Positions 47,723 to 55,850 of a stretch of 64,000 nt of DNA are shown here, in pieces (position 1 is the stretch's first letter; the number at the start of each line of letters is the position of its first letter). The position numbers and the translations under genes are program-made. Source of the stretch: Streptomyces sp. MA5143a (GTDB lineage Bacteria; Actinomycetota; Actinomycetes; Streptomycetales; Streptomycetaceae); NCBI RefSeq assembly GCF_900290235.1, contig NZ_OLMK01000009.1, forward strand, positions 1-64,000. Reading direction: 5' to 3'. Below the pieces are notes generated by a model. The model made no database searches, was not told the origin of the DNA, and was given only the letters and a program-made list of their open reading frames with translations.

Positions 47723-48010
47723 GTGCGATTGCGAGTGGAGTTCACCACCGAGCCGTTCGATCTGGACGAGCCGCCCCGGCACGCGCTGGTCGCCCGCGAC
47801 GTCATCGAGGCCGCCGCCCTGGACGCGGTCGACGTGGGCCCCTTCGGCAACACCGCCGAGGGCGGCTCCGACGCCGTCCTCGGCGCGGTCGACGCCCTGC
47901 TGCGTCGGGCCCTGGAGGCGGGCGCCACCCGGGTCTCGCTCCAGGTCAACGTGGTCGGGGAGTCCGGGGAGTCCGGGGAGTCCGGGGAGTCCGGGGAGGG
48001 CCAGGGGTGA
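47723..48010 (+). CDS. MTH1187-type thiamine-binding family protein
   Basis: 95 residues. LRVEFTTEPFDLDEPPRHAL, VARDVIEAAALDAVDVGPFG and NTAEGGSDAVLGAVDALL, then RVSLQVNVV, match the small ferredoxin-like-fold thiamine-binding (DUF77/YqgV-like) family. The C-terminus is a run of Gly-Glu-Ser repeats encoded by a 9-bp microsatellite. GTG 47723 is the likely start, with a weak ribosome site. It is GTGA-coupled to the HTH gene, so it may act as the ligand sensor for it in purine catabolism. That is inference. Confidence 0.7.
   Translation: MRLRVEFTTEPFDLDEPPRHALVARDVIEAAALDAVDVGPFGNTAEGGSDAVLGAVDALLRRALEAGATRVSLQVNVVGESGESGESGESGEGQG
47957..48001 (+). repeat. GGGGAGTCC tandem repeat (Gly-Glu-Ser codons)
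   Basis: Four full 9-bp units and a partial one lie inside the 3' end of the thiamine-binding-type gene, immediately before the HTH start codon. Confidence 0.85.
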
Positions 48011-48384
48011 CCGCCGCCGGGGACGACCCCTTCGTCGCTGCCGTCAAGCCGCTGGTCGACGCCATGGGCGGGGTCCTGCTGCCGCCGGGCGAGGCCGGCC
48101 CCGACGACGTCGTGCTCTCCTGGCAGGGCGCCGACGTCGTCGCCGTCCGGCTGCCGCAGCTCGCCGAGTCGCTGGACCACATCCTCGCCGCGCTGGAGCG
48201 CCGGCACGGCAAGCCCCTCGCCGACCTCGACCGGAAGACCAAGCAGGAGATCGTGCGGACGCTGGAGGCGCGCGGCGCGTTCTCCGTGCGACATGGCGTG
48301 GAGACCGTCGCGAGCGCGCTCGGCGTCAGCCGCTTCACCGTCTACAACTACCTGAACAGGGAGAACGCGGCCAAGGGCCGATGA
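48007..48384 (+). CDS. PucR-like helix-turn-helix regulator (short)
   Basis: 125 residues. An N-terminal effector-like half (PLVDAMGGVLLPPGEAGPDD, VVLSWQGADVVAVRLPQL) leads to an HTH: KQEIVRTLEARGAFSVRHGV, then ALGVSRFTVYNYLNRE. It resembles the C-terminal HTH of PucR-type purine-catabolism regulators but lacks their long sensor region. GTG 48007 overlaps the upstream stop (GTGA). It is the obvious candidate to bind the palindrome at 48424 in front of the urate genes. Confidence 0.7.
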   Translation: MTAAGDDPFVAAVKPLVDAMGGVLLPPGEAGPDDVVLSWQGADVVAVRLPQLAESLDHILAALERRHGKPLADLDRKTKQEIVRTLEARGAFSVRHGVETVASALGVSRFTVYNYLNRENAAKGR

Positions 48385-48423
48385 CGGGCCGCCCCGCCGA
48401 TCGAGGGGCGCTCCCGCGTTTCT

Positions 48424-48465
48424 TCAACAAACTGTTGACGTAGTGTCGTGGCGGGGCGTTAGCTT
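48424..48465 (+). promoter_or_regulatory. Palindromic operator and promoter of the urate operon
   Basis: TCAACA-aac-TGTTGA is a perfect 6-bp-arm dyad (48424-48438). Its right arm overlaps a -35 TTGACG (48435-48440); TAGCTT (48460-48465), a TAnnnT -10, follows after 19 bp. A repressor bound here would block the -35 region. Confidence 0.6.
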
Positions 48466-48503
48466 GCCGTAGCCAGTCCAGCACCACGGCCACGGAGGCT
48501 CCC

Positions 48504-49013
48504 GTGACTTCGCGTTCCTCGACGCCGGGCCTCGCCCGGTTCAACACCCTGGAGAAGCAAGCCGCCGTCGCCGCGCTCCACGAGGCGTGCGCCTCGGCGG
48601 AATGGGGGCGCAGACTCCTCGCCGGCCGGCCGTACGCCACCGTCGACGACCTCCTCGCCGCCAGTGACGCCGCCATGGTCGAACTGACCGCCGAGGACCT
48701 GGCGGAGGCGATGGCCGGGCACCCGCCGATCGGCCGCCCCACACCGGGCGACGCGACTTCCGCCCGGGAGCAGAGCGGCATGGCCGGCGCCTCCGACGCG
48801 CTGAAGGCCGAGATGCTCGAACTGAACCTGGCCTACCAGGAGAAGTTCGGCCATGTCTTCCTGATCTGCGCCACCGGTCGCACTGGCGAGCAGATGCGCG
48901 ACGCGGTCGCGGAGCGCATCGGCAACACGCCGGAGGAGGAACGGGAGATCGTCCGCGTCGAACTGGGCAAGATCAACCGCATCCGCCTGACCCGACTGGT
49001 CGAAGAGGACTGA
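48504..49013 (+). CDS. uraD: OHCU decarboxylase
   Basis: The 169-residue enzyme converts 2-oxo-4-hydroxy-4-carboxy-5-ureidoimidazoline to S-allantoin, the last step of urate oxidation. Signature blocks: ARFNTLEKQAAVAALHEAC, AMAGHPPIG (catalytic His), SAREQSGM and YQEKFGHVFLICATGRTGEQ. The GTG start is at 48504. First gene of the uraD-uraH-uox operon, 7 bp before uraH. Confidence 0.93.
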   Translation: MTSRSSTPGLARFNTLEKQAAVAALHEACASAEWGRRLLAGRPYATVDDLLAASDAAMVELTAEDLAEAMAGHPPIGRPTPGDATSAREQSGMAGASDALKAEMLELNLAYQEKFGHVFLICATGRTGEQMRDAVAERIGNTPEEEREIVRVELGKINRIRLTRLVEED

Positions 49014-49020
49014 GAGCAGG

Positions 49021-49410
49021 ATGAGCACCAGCACCACGGCCTCCGTGTCCACGCACATCCTGGACACCAGCGTCGGCCGCCCCGCCCCCGGGGTCGCCGT
49101 CCGCCTCGCCGCCCGTCCGGGCCGCGACGCCGACTGGCGGGACCTCGGCGGGTCCGCGACCGACACCGACGGCCGGTGCAAGGACCTCCCGGCGCTGCCG
49201 GAAGGCACCACCCACGTACGGCTCGACTTCGCCGTGGAGCCGTACTTCGAGACCCAGCGAGCCGAGACACAGCAGGACGCCCCCGCGCATCGGGACAGCG
49301 GTGTGTTCTTCCCCGAGGTGGTCATCACGTTCGCCGTCGAAGCCGGCGAGCACTACCACGTACCGCTGCTGCTCAACCCGTTCGGCTACTCCGTATACCG
49401 AGGGAGTTAG
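49021..49410 (+). CDS. uraH: 5-hydroxyisourate hydrolase
   Basis: The 129-residue transthyretin-like enzyme hydrolyses 5-hydroxyisourate to OHCU. STHILDTSVGRPAPGVAV near the N-terminus and the C-terminal SVYRGS are the family signatures. FFPEVVITFAV and HYHVPLLLNPFGYS complete the fold. It lies between the enzymes for the steps before and after it. Confidence 0.95.
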   Translation: MSTSTTASVSTHILDTSVGRPAPGVAVRLAARPGRDADWRDLGGSATDTDGRCKDLPALPEGTTHVRLDFAVEPYFETQRAETQQDAPAHRDSGVFFPEVVITFAVEAGEHYHVPLLLNPFGYSVYRGS

Positions 49411-49415
49411 CACCC

Positions 49416-50318
49416 ATGCCCATCCTTGGACAGAACCAGTACGGCAAGGCCGAGAACCGCGTCGTACGCATCACGCGGGACGGCGCCACCCACCACATCA
49501 AGGACCTGAACGTCTCCGTGTCCCTCTCCGGCGACATGGACGAGGTCCACCTCTCCGGCTCCAACGCCCACGTCCTGCCGACGGACACCACCAAGAACAC
49601 GGTGTACGCCTTCGCCAAGGAGCACGGAATCGAGTCCGCCGAGCAGTTCGGCATCCATCTCGCCCGCCACTTCGTGACCTCCCAGCCGGCCATCCACCGG
49701 GCCCGCATCCGCATCGAGGAGTACTCCTGGGAGCGCATCGAGCACTCCGGGAAGGGCGCGCACTCGTTCGTCCGCACGGGACAGGAGACCCGCCTCGCGC
49801 AGATCACCTACGACGGCTCGGCGTGGGAGGTCGTCTCCGGTCTCAAGGACCTCACCGTCATGAACTCGACCGACTCCGAGTTCTGGGGCTACGTCAAGGA
49901 CAAGTACACGACCCTCCCCGAGGCGCACGACCGCATCCTCGCCACCGACGTCTCCGGCCGCTGGCGGTTCAACTGGACCGACGACGAGCAGCCGACGCCC
50001 GCCTGGGACACGTCGTACGCGCAGGTCAAGCGGCACCTGCTGGAGGCCTTCGCGGAGACGTACTCGCTGTCGCTCCAGCAGACCCTCTACGCGATGGGCG
50101 CCCGGATCATCGACCACCGGAGCGAGATCGACGAGGTCCGCTTCTCCCTGCCGAACAAGCACCACTTCCTGGTGGACCTCGCCCCGTTCGGCCTGAAGAA
50201 CGATACCGCCGAAGGAGCTGTGTACTTCGCCGCGGACCGCCCCTACGGCCTCATCGAGGCGACCGTCCTGCGGGACGGCGTCGAGGCGCGCATACCGGCC
50301 GATCTCACCAACCTCTGA
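49416..50318 (+). CDS. uox: Urate oxidase (uricase)
   Basis: The 300-residue cofactor-free T-fold enzyme oxidises urate with O2 to 5-hydroxyisourate and H2O2. It begins ILGQNQYGKAENRVVR. LPTDTTKNTVYAFAKEHG carries the catalytic Thr, TDSEFWGYVKDKYTTLPE and the central Gln/Asn segments are typical, and SLPNKHHFLVDL has the conserved His pair near the end. The stop codon sits in a 20-bp tandem duplication. Confidence 0.96.
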   Translation: MPILGQNQYGKAENRVVRITRDGATHHIKDLNVSVSLSGDMDEVHLSGSNAHVLPTDTTKNTVYAFAKEHGIESAEQFGIHLARHFVTSQPAIHRARIRIEEYSWERIEHSGKGAHSFVRTGQETRLAQITYDGSAWEVVSGLKDLTVMNSTDSEFWGYVKDKYTTLPEAHDRILATDVSGRWRFNWTDDEQPTPAWDTSYAQVKRHLLEAFAETYSLSLQQTLYAMGARIIDHRSEIDEVRFSLPNKHHFLVDLAPFGLKNDTAEGAVYFAADRPYGLIEATVLRDGVEARIPADLTNL

Positions 50319-50343
50319 CGCGCCTCACCAACCTCTGACGCGG
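50304..50343 (+). repeat. 20-bp tandem duplication across the uricase stop codon
   Basis: ctcaccaacctctgacgcgc is repeated once with a single final difference. The first copy encodes the uricase C-terminus LTNL and stop; the second is non-coding. Confidence 0.9.
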
Positions 50344-50379
50344 ACCCGGAACGTACACCGGGAGTAGGGACGAACAACG

Positions 50380-51753
50380 ATGGCACAGCGCATCGTCATC
50401 GAGAACGCGGCGATCGCGACCGTGGACGCGCGGGACACCGAGCACACGTCGGGCCATGTGGTGGTCGCGGACGACGTGATCGAGTCGGTCGGCGCGGGCC
50501 GGGCCCCCGAGGGCCTGACGGACGTCGTACGCAGGATCGACGCCACCGGACATCTGGTGACCCCCGGGCTGGTCAACACCCACCACCACTTCTACCAGTG
50601 GATCACCCGGGGCCTCGCCACCGACCACAACCTCTTCAACTGGCTCGTCGCGCTGTACCCGACCTGGGCCCGCATCGACGAACAGATGACCTACGCGGCG
50701 GCCCAGGGCTCCCTCGCGATGATGGCCCGCGGCGGTGTGACGACCGCGATGGACCACCACTACGTCTTCCCGAAGGGCTCCGGCGACCTGTCGGGCGCCA
50801 TCATCCGGGCCGCCCGGGAGACGGGCGTCCGCTTCACCCTCGCCCGCGGCTCCATGGACCGCAGCGAGAAGGACGGCGGACTGCCCCCGGACTTCGCGGT
50901 CGAGACCCTCGACGGCGCGCTCGCCGCCACCGAGGCGACCGTGAACGAGCACCACGACGCCTCCTTTGGCGCGATGACCCAGGTGGCCGTGGCCCCCTGC
51001 TCACCGTTCTCCGTGTCGACCGAACTCCTCAGGCAGGGCGCCGAGTTGGCCCGCCGCCTGGGGGTGCGGCTGCACACGCACGGCTCGGAGACGGTCGAGG
51101 AGGAGAAGTTCTGCCACGAGCTGTTCGGCATGGGCCCCACCGACTACTTCGAGTCGACGGGCTGGCTCGGCGAGGACGTGTGGATGGCGCACTGCGTCCA
51201 CATGAACGACTCCGACATCGAGGCCTTCGCCCGGACGAGGACCGGAGTCGCCCACTGCCCGTCCTCCAACGCCCGCCTGGCCGCCGGTATCGCCCGCGTC
51301 CCCGACATGCTCGCGGCCGGCGTCCCCGTCGGCCTCGGCGTCGACGGCACGGCCTCCAACGAGTCCGGCGAACTCCACACCGAGCTGCGCAACGCCCTCC
51401 TCGTCAACCGCCTCGGCCCCCACCGCGAAGCCGCCCTCGACGCCCGGAAGGCGCTGCGCCTCGGCACCTACGGCGGCGCCCAGGTCCTCGGCCGGGCGGC
51501 CGAGATCGGCTCCCTGGAACCGGGCAAGCTCGCCGACCTGGTCCTGTGGAAGCTGGACACCCTCGCCCACGCGTCCATCGCCGACCCGGTGACCGCCCTG
51601 GTCTTCGGCGCGGCGGCCCCCGTGACCCTGTCGCTGGTGGGCGGCCGGGCCGTCGTGGAGGACGGCCGCCTGCTGCACGTGGACGAGGACGCGATCGCCC
51701 GCTCGACACGGGACGAGGCCCGGCGACTGGCCCGGATCGTGGCCGGGGACTGA
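50380..51753 (+). CDS. 8-oxoguanine deaminase (amidohydrolase)
   Basis: The 457-residue metal-dependent amidohydrolase is of the 8-oxoguanine/hydroxydechloroatrazine deaminase type. It has the metal motif NTHHHFYQWITRG, MDHHYVF, LHTHGSETVEEE, MAHCVHM and GLGVDGTASNESGE, then the C-terminal GSLEPGKLADLVLW barrel-closing strand. It would turn 8-oxoguanine into urate, feeding the uricase just upstream. A ribosome site (GGGAGTAGGG) precedes ATG 50380. Substrate choice is by family likeness and context. Confidence 0.85.
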   Translation: MAQRIVIENAAIATVDARDTEHTSGHVVVADDVIESVGAGRAPEGLTDVVRRIDATGHLVTPGLVNTHHHFYQWITRGLATDHNLFNWLVALYPTWARIDEQMTYAAAQGSLAMMARGGVTTAMDHHYVFPKGSGDLSGAIIRAARETGVRFTLARGSMDRSEKDGGLPPDFAVETLDGALAATEATVNEHHDASFGAMTQVAVAPCSPFSVSTELLRQGAELARRLGVRLHTHGSETVEEEKFCHELFGMGPTDYFESTGWLGEDVWMAHCVHMNDSDIEAFARTRTGVAHCPSSNARLAAGIARVPDMLAAGVPVGLGVDGTASNESGELHTELRNALLVNRLGPHREAALDARKALRLGTYGGAQVLGRAAEIGSLEPGKLADLVLWKLDTLAHASIADPVTALVFGAAAPVTLSLVGGRAVVEDGRLLHVDEDAIARSTRDEARRLARIVAGD

Positions 51754-51814
51754 CCCCACCACTGCGCGCCGACGCCGCGGCGGATCCCCGCCCGTGCCGT
51801 ACGGCGCCCGGACT

Positions 51815-51842
51815 CCGGCCGAGGGGGACGGCCCTCGGCCGG
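51815..51842. terminator. Terminator after the 8-oxoguanine deaminase gene
   Basis: A perfect 11-bp stem (51815-51825 with 51832-51842) with a 6-nt loop in a convergent intergenic region. Confidence 0.7.
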
Positions 51843-51879
51843 AAGCCGTGGACCCGAGCGGTGTCCACGGCGGCCGTCT

Positions 51880-51907
51880 CCGGGGCGCACAGGACTGTGC
51901 GCCCCGG
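51880..51907. terminator. Terminator facing the glycosidase gene
   Basis: A perfect 12-bp stem (51880-51891 with 51896-51907) and ggac loop, nearer the minus-strand glycosidase. Confidence 0.7.
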
Positions 51908-51969
51908 AACGGTGCGACCGGCTGCGCGGCGGCCGGGCTCGGACAGGCGGCTCGGCGTCGGCAACCTGC

Positions 51970-54180
51970 TCAGGAGAGTGCCGTGAGCCGCTCCCACACC
52001 TGTGTGGCCACCGTGTACGTGTCGCCGGTCGGCTCGGTGGTGAGGGGTCCCGGGTCGCGGGTCCAGTGGTCCTCCAGCGCGAACCAGTCGATCTTCTTCG
52101 GCGCCCGTCCCTCGGCCAGCGCGGCCCGCAGCTCCTCGAAGTACGTCGACCAGCGCAGCCGGTACAGCCCGCCGACCAGGCCCGCCCACTCCCGGTTCGC
52201 GTAGTCGCGCAGCCCCGCGTCCGCCCCCGCGCGGGTGCCCCACACGGTCAGCAGCGACAGATTGTCGTACGCCAGCCGCTCCCGCTCGGCGTCGTCCGCC
52301 CCCCAGGCGCGCACGTCCGCGACCCAACGACCCAGCAGATGACGGGAGTCGGTGGCCAGCAGCCGGTCCAGCAGCTCCATCAGGGACAGCCACACCTCCC
52401 CGAGCTCCTTCAGCCGGGCGGCGTCCCGGGCGTCGTACGCCTCCTTGATCCGCGGCAGCAGGGCGCGGCTGCGGTTGGAGAGGATCTGGCGGGCCACGTC
52501 GAGGAGATCCCGCCGGTAGGCGGAAGAGGTGCGCGACCCGCCCCGTACGCGCAGCAGTTCACCGAGGGCGGGCTCCAGGTCCGCCGCCGTGTACCGGAGT
52601 TGCTTGGGCGACCAGCGGGCCGCGCGGACGACGGTGAGCGCCGGGCGGGCACCGAACAGGCCGTCGGCGCCCTCGCTCCACCCGTCGGCGCGCGTGGTGC
52701 CGTAAACGGTGCGGCGCAGGATGTCCCAGGCCGCCTCGGCATGCGGATCACGGGCGCCGTAGCGCGCGTGCGCCCAGTCGGCGAACCACGCCTCCAGGTC
52801 CAGCTCGCCCTCACGCCAGGCGAGTTCGGAGAAGAGGGCGAAGGCCGCCGGGTTGTTGTCCGCGGCCTCCGGCAGCAGCGCGATCCCGCGCAGCGCGCTG
52901 CCCGGCTTCGTGCGCCACTTCTCGTACAGTTCCGCCCAGTCGCGGGTGTTGGCGCCGAGCGCGGTGTGGCCGCCGAAGTTCCAGATCGAGCCGAACGCGT
53001 ACGGGGTGCCGCCCCAGTCGGCCTCGCGGTCGGTGACCGTCGGGAAACGGTCGGAGAGGCCGTCGACGACGAGCATGTGCTCCTTGTCGACGGCGTCGAC
53101 GATCGCGCGCGGCGGGTTGTGCTGCCAGCCGAGGATCACCCAGACGGCGTCGGGGTGGGCCCGCCGCAGCGCCCGCTCGACGCCCTTCGCCGCGTCGCCC
53201 ACGGGCACGTCGCCCGGGTCGCCGCCCTCGTGCAGCACATCCATCTTGTACAAGGTCGACGCCCCGCCGAACAGCTCGTCCTGGGTGCGGTAGAAGGCGG
53301 CCGCGACCCGCGCGAAGGCGTCCGTGCGCGGGTCGAGCCAGTCGGGGCGGGCGAAACCCATCCATGTGCCCTGCGGGACCGTCCGCGCCCCCGGGACGCG
53401 CTCGGCGAAGCCCGGCGGGACCGTCCCGAAGTAGCCGGGGAACACCGGCGTCATGCCCAGCTCGCGCACGCGGTCGGCGATGCGGCGGCCGAGCGCGGCA
53501 CGGGCGTCGAGGAGCTGCCGGGAGACGGGGGAGGGGAACGCGGACAGGTTCTGCAGCAGCCACCACGGCTGGTGCGCGGGCCCCGGGATCCACTCCCGCA
53601 GCTCCTCCTCCCCGTACCCGAACTCCTGGAACACCCGGTGGTAGAGGGCGTCCGCGCCCGTGTAGACGAGGATCTCGTTGTAGCCGTGCAGCGCCAACAC
53701 GTCCAGCTCGCGCTCCCAGTACGACCAGTCGAGGTAGGCGCCCGTGTAGCCGTCGTTGGTGTCGTTCAGGGCGAAGCGGTGGGGGACGTTCGCGCGTCGG
53801 GTGACGGTGCCGTCGAGGCCTGGCAGGGCGCGGGGGAGGGCGGTCTGCTCGCCCGCCCAGTTGATCTCGGCGTACGCGATGTGCCGCAGGTACCAGTTCA
53901 GTCCGGTGAGCCGGGTCGCCGGGGTGTCGCCGGTGACCGTGATGTGACCGGTGCCGCCGGTGACGTGGAAGGTGTCCCGCTCGGTCCCCTCGACGAAGGT
54001 GATCTGCCGCCAGTGGTCCGGCAACAGCCTCCGGGCCGCCGCCGTGGCCGCCGTGTCCCCCGCCCTGTCCGCGCGGGGCGCGTCGTCGGAGGGGTGCGCG
54101 CGGGCGGGGGCGCAGGCGATCGCCGCCCCCGCCGAACCGGCGGCGAGGACGGCGAGCAGGGCACGGCGGGCGAGGGGCAT
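51970..54180 (-). CDS. Secreted alpha-N-acetylglucosaminidase (GH89)
   Basis: The 736-residue exported glycosidase removes terminal alpha-linked GlcNAc. A signal sequence (residues 1-~22) ends AAIAC, so it may be a lipoprotein. The N-terminal beta domain is followed by the TIM barrel (LNWYLRHIAYAEINWAGEQ, YWERELDVLALHGYNEILVY, KMDVLHEGGDPGDVPVG, VILGWQHNPPR, LVVDGLSDRFPTV, SIWNFGGHTALGANT, LPEAADNNPAAFALFSELAW) and an all-helical C-terminal domain, as in human NAGLU. The start ATG 54180 has GGAGG 4 nt upstream, and a GGTGCG microsatellite lies just before that. Confidence 0.92.
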   Translation of the reverse strand: MPLARRALLAVLAAGSAGAAIACAPARAHPSDDAPRADRAGDTAATAAARRLLPDHWRQITFVEGTERDTFHVTGGTGHITVTGDTPATRLTGLNWYLRHIAYAEINWAGEQTALPRALPGLDGTVTRRANVPHRFALNDTNDGYTGAYLDWSYWERELDVLALHGYNEILVYTGADALYHRVFQEFGYGEEELREWIPGPAHQPWWLLQNLSAFPSPVSRQLLDARAALGRRIADRVRELGMTPVFPGYFGTVPPGFAERVPGARTVPQGTWMGFARPDWLDPRTDAFARVAAAFYRTQDELFGGASTLYKMDVLHEGGDPGDVPVGDAAKGVERALRRAHPDAVWVILGWQHNPPRAIVDAVDKEHMLVVDGLSDRFPTVTDREADWGGTPYAFGSIWNFGGHTALGANTRDWAELYEKWRTKPGSALRGIALLPEAADNNPAAFALFSELAWREGELDLEAWFADWAHARYGARDPHAEAAWDILRRTVYGTTRADGWSEGADGLFGARPALTVVRAARWSPKQLRYTAADLEPALGELLRVRGGSRTSSAYRRDLLDVARQILSNRSRALLPRIKEAYDARDAARLKELGEVWLSLMELLDRLLATDSRHLLGRWVADVRAWGADDAERERLAYDNLSLLTVWGTRAGADAGLRDYANREWAGLVGGLYRLRWSTYFEELRAALAEGRAPKKIDWFALEDHWTRDPGPLTTEPTGDTYTVATQVWERLTALS

Positions 54181-54189
54181 GATGCCTCC

Positions 54190-54239
54190 GGGTGCGGGTG
54201 CGGGTGCGGGTGCGGGTGCGGGTGCGGGTGCGGGTGCGG
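54190..54239. repeat. (GGTGCG)n microsatellite in the glycosidase leader
   Basis: About eight perfect 6-bp units lie within 10-60 bp of the glycosidase start, immediately upstream of its ribosome site on the minus strand. Confidence 0.9.
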
Positions 54240-54355
54240 CAGCAATACCCCCGGAACCGCACCTTCCGCACCGACACACGGCCACAAGGGGGAGAACCCA
54301 CCGTGAACGGCCGGAACCCCCCTCGGGTGCTGACGCCCGGCTGCCTCTACGCCCT

Positions 54356-54575
54356 CCTACGCCTTTCGTGCCCACCCCGGCCGCCTCACCGGCGTGGGCG
54401 GCACGCTCGTCGCCGCGGTCTTTCACCAGGCGATGGAGGGCAGCCGCGTCTCGATCGTGCAGCTCCCGGGCTGGCGCCCGAGCCTCCCGGCCCACCGCAG
54501 GGCCGCTTCACGATGACGGACCTGCTGCCGTTCTCCTTCGAGAACGACCCCGCGCTGCTGAACCCGCTGGGCTGA
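54356..54575 (+). pseudogene. Frameshifted remnant, possibly heme-peroxidase-like C-terminus
   Basis: One frame reads AHPGRLTGVGGTLVAAVFHQ, AMEGSRVSIVQLPGWRPSLP. A frameshift then continues GRFTMTDLLPFSFENDPALL and NPLG-stop. The pattern resembles the C-terminal end of bacterial animal-type heme peroxidases as I remember them. The N-terminal ~90% is absent. Low-confidence family call; the broken frame is clear. Confidence 0.35.
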
Positions 54576-54627
54576 CCGACGGGACGAACGTCAGACGCTG
54601 TTCGGGCCGTGGGCCGCGCTCACAGCC

Positions 54628-55050
54628 TCACAGCCCGAACAGCTTCGGGTCGTCCGCCAGCTCCCTGAAGTACGCGCCCGGGTCGGCGACCAGCTTGCGT
54701 GCCTTGAGGTCCATCAGGCCGCCCACACCGGTGATCTCGGCGGCCACCGTGCCGTCGGTCCTGCTGATCGTCTGCTCGATCCGGAAGGTCTTGCCCTCGC
54801 CCCAGGCGAAGACACACGTCACCTGGACCTCGTCACCGGCGAGCAGCTCGCGCCGGTAACGGATCGTCGTCTCCAGCGCCACGGGGCCGACACCCCTCGC
54901 CATCAGATCGGCCTGGCGGATCCCGGCGGCCTGGAGCAGCGACCAGCGCGCGTGCTCCCCGTACTGGAGGTACACGCTCTGGTTGAGGTGCCCCTGAACG
55001 TCGGTCTCGTACCCCCGGACGGTCACCGGGACGGAAAACGGCTCGGACAC
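54628..55050 (-). CDS. Hotdog-fold acyl-CoA thioesterase
   Basis: 140 residues. VRGYETDVQGHLNQSVYLQY contains the D-x-x-G-H-x-N motif of 4-hydroxybenzoyl-CoA/YbgC-type thioesterases, and AWGEGKTFRIEQTI forms the central strand. It would hydrolyse an acyl-CoA in the cytosol; the substrate is unknown. GTG 55050 follows GAGGGG by 5 nt. Confidence 0.85.
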   Translation of the reverse strand: MSEPFSVPVTVRGYETDVQGHLNQSVYLQYGEHARWSLLQAAGIRQADLMARGVGPVALETTIRYRRELLAGDEVQVTCVFAWGEGKTFRIEQTISRTDGTVAAEITGVGGLMDLKARKLVADPGAYFRELADDPKLFGL

Positions 55051-55142
55051 GACTACCCCTCGACTACCTCAGCGGCGAACAGGACGGCGCTAGCTTACTG
55101 AGCGCTTGCTCATGCGGGGTGCGACAGTCCGGCGCCGCCCCG

Positions 55143-55790
55143 TCACACCTTCCGGGGGGAGGCCAGCAGATACCGCTCGCGCGTCCGCGGGTCCGTGTGC
55201 TCGCTCGGCTGCCAGCCCGCCCGCCGCAGGGTCTCGGCGCAGCCGCGCAGCGCCCCCGGGTCCGGCTCGTGCACGGCGACGGCCTCCGGCTGCGGCGTGG
55301 TCCGCACCCGGTAACCGCCACGCTCCGCCTCCGGGCCCGCCGGGCGGTGGCCCGCCGCTTCCAGGGCGAGCGCGGCGGCCCGTACGAGATGCGCGCGCTC
55401 CCAGCCGCAGGGGCGGTCGGTGGCGCCGCCCGGGTTCGTCATCCGCCGTAGTTCCAGCAGCCCCTGCCAGGCGCTGTGCACCTCACGGGCCCGCGCCGGT
55501 CCGTCCCCGGCGCTCTCCTCGCCGCCCACCCGGGCCGCGAACCCACCCGACTCCTCGGGGGCGGTGGACGGCGCCGGGGCCGCTGCCGCCGTCTCCTCGG
55601 GCGGGCCGGCCTCCCGTACGCGGTGCCCGGCCGGGGTGAGGAAGTGGTCGTGCGGTGGGCGCGGGTGGCGGAACGCCAGCCCTCGCTTCACCAGCGCCGC
55701 CAGCTGGGTCTCCGTACCCGTGAGCCGGCCGGTCACGGGCTCGGCGGCGTCGATGATCCGCCGCTGGACGGCGGTCGGCGGTCGGGTCAC
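55143..55790 (-). CDS. Hypothetical protein with N-terminal winged-helix-like segment
   Basis: About 215 residues. GTG 55790 (VTRPPTAVQRRII) is chosen because AAAGGAGG lies 5 nt upstream. The first ~50 residues (IIDAAEPVTGRLTGTETQLA, ALVKRGLAFRHP, HFLTPAGHRVRE) look like a MarR-type or restriction-associated winged helix that distinguishes old from young ends of a leaf repeat. The rest (HSAWQGLLELRRMTN, VRAAALALEAAGH, LRRAGWQPSEHTDPRTRERY) is unassigned. It may be co-regulated with the phosphatase behind it. Confidence 0.55.
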   Translation of the reverse strand: MTRPPTAVQRRIIDAAEPVTGRLTGTETQLAALVKRGLAFRHPRPPHDHFLTPAGHRVREAGPPEETAAAAPAPSTAPEESGGFAARVGGEESAGDGPARAREVHSAWQGLLELRRMTNPGGATDRPCGWERAHLVRAAALALEAAGHRPAGPEAERGGYRVRTTPQPEAVAVHEPDPGALRGCAETLRRAGWQPSEHTDPRTRERYLLASPRKV

Positions 55791-55850
55791 GACGACCTCC
55801 TTTCGCGGAGGAGCGCTGTCACTCGGGGACGGCGTCAACCCACTCGAAGA

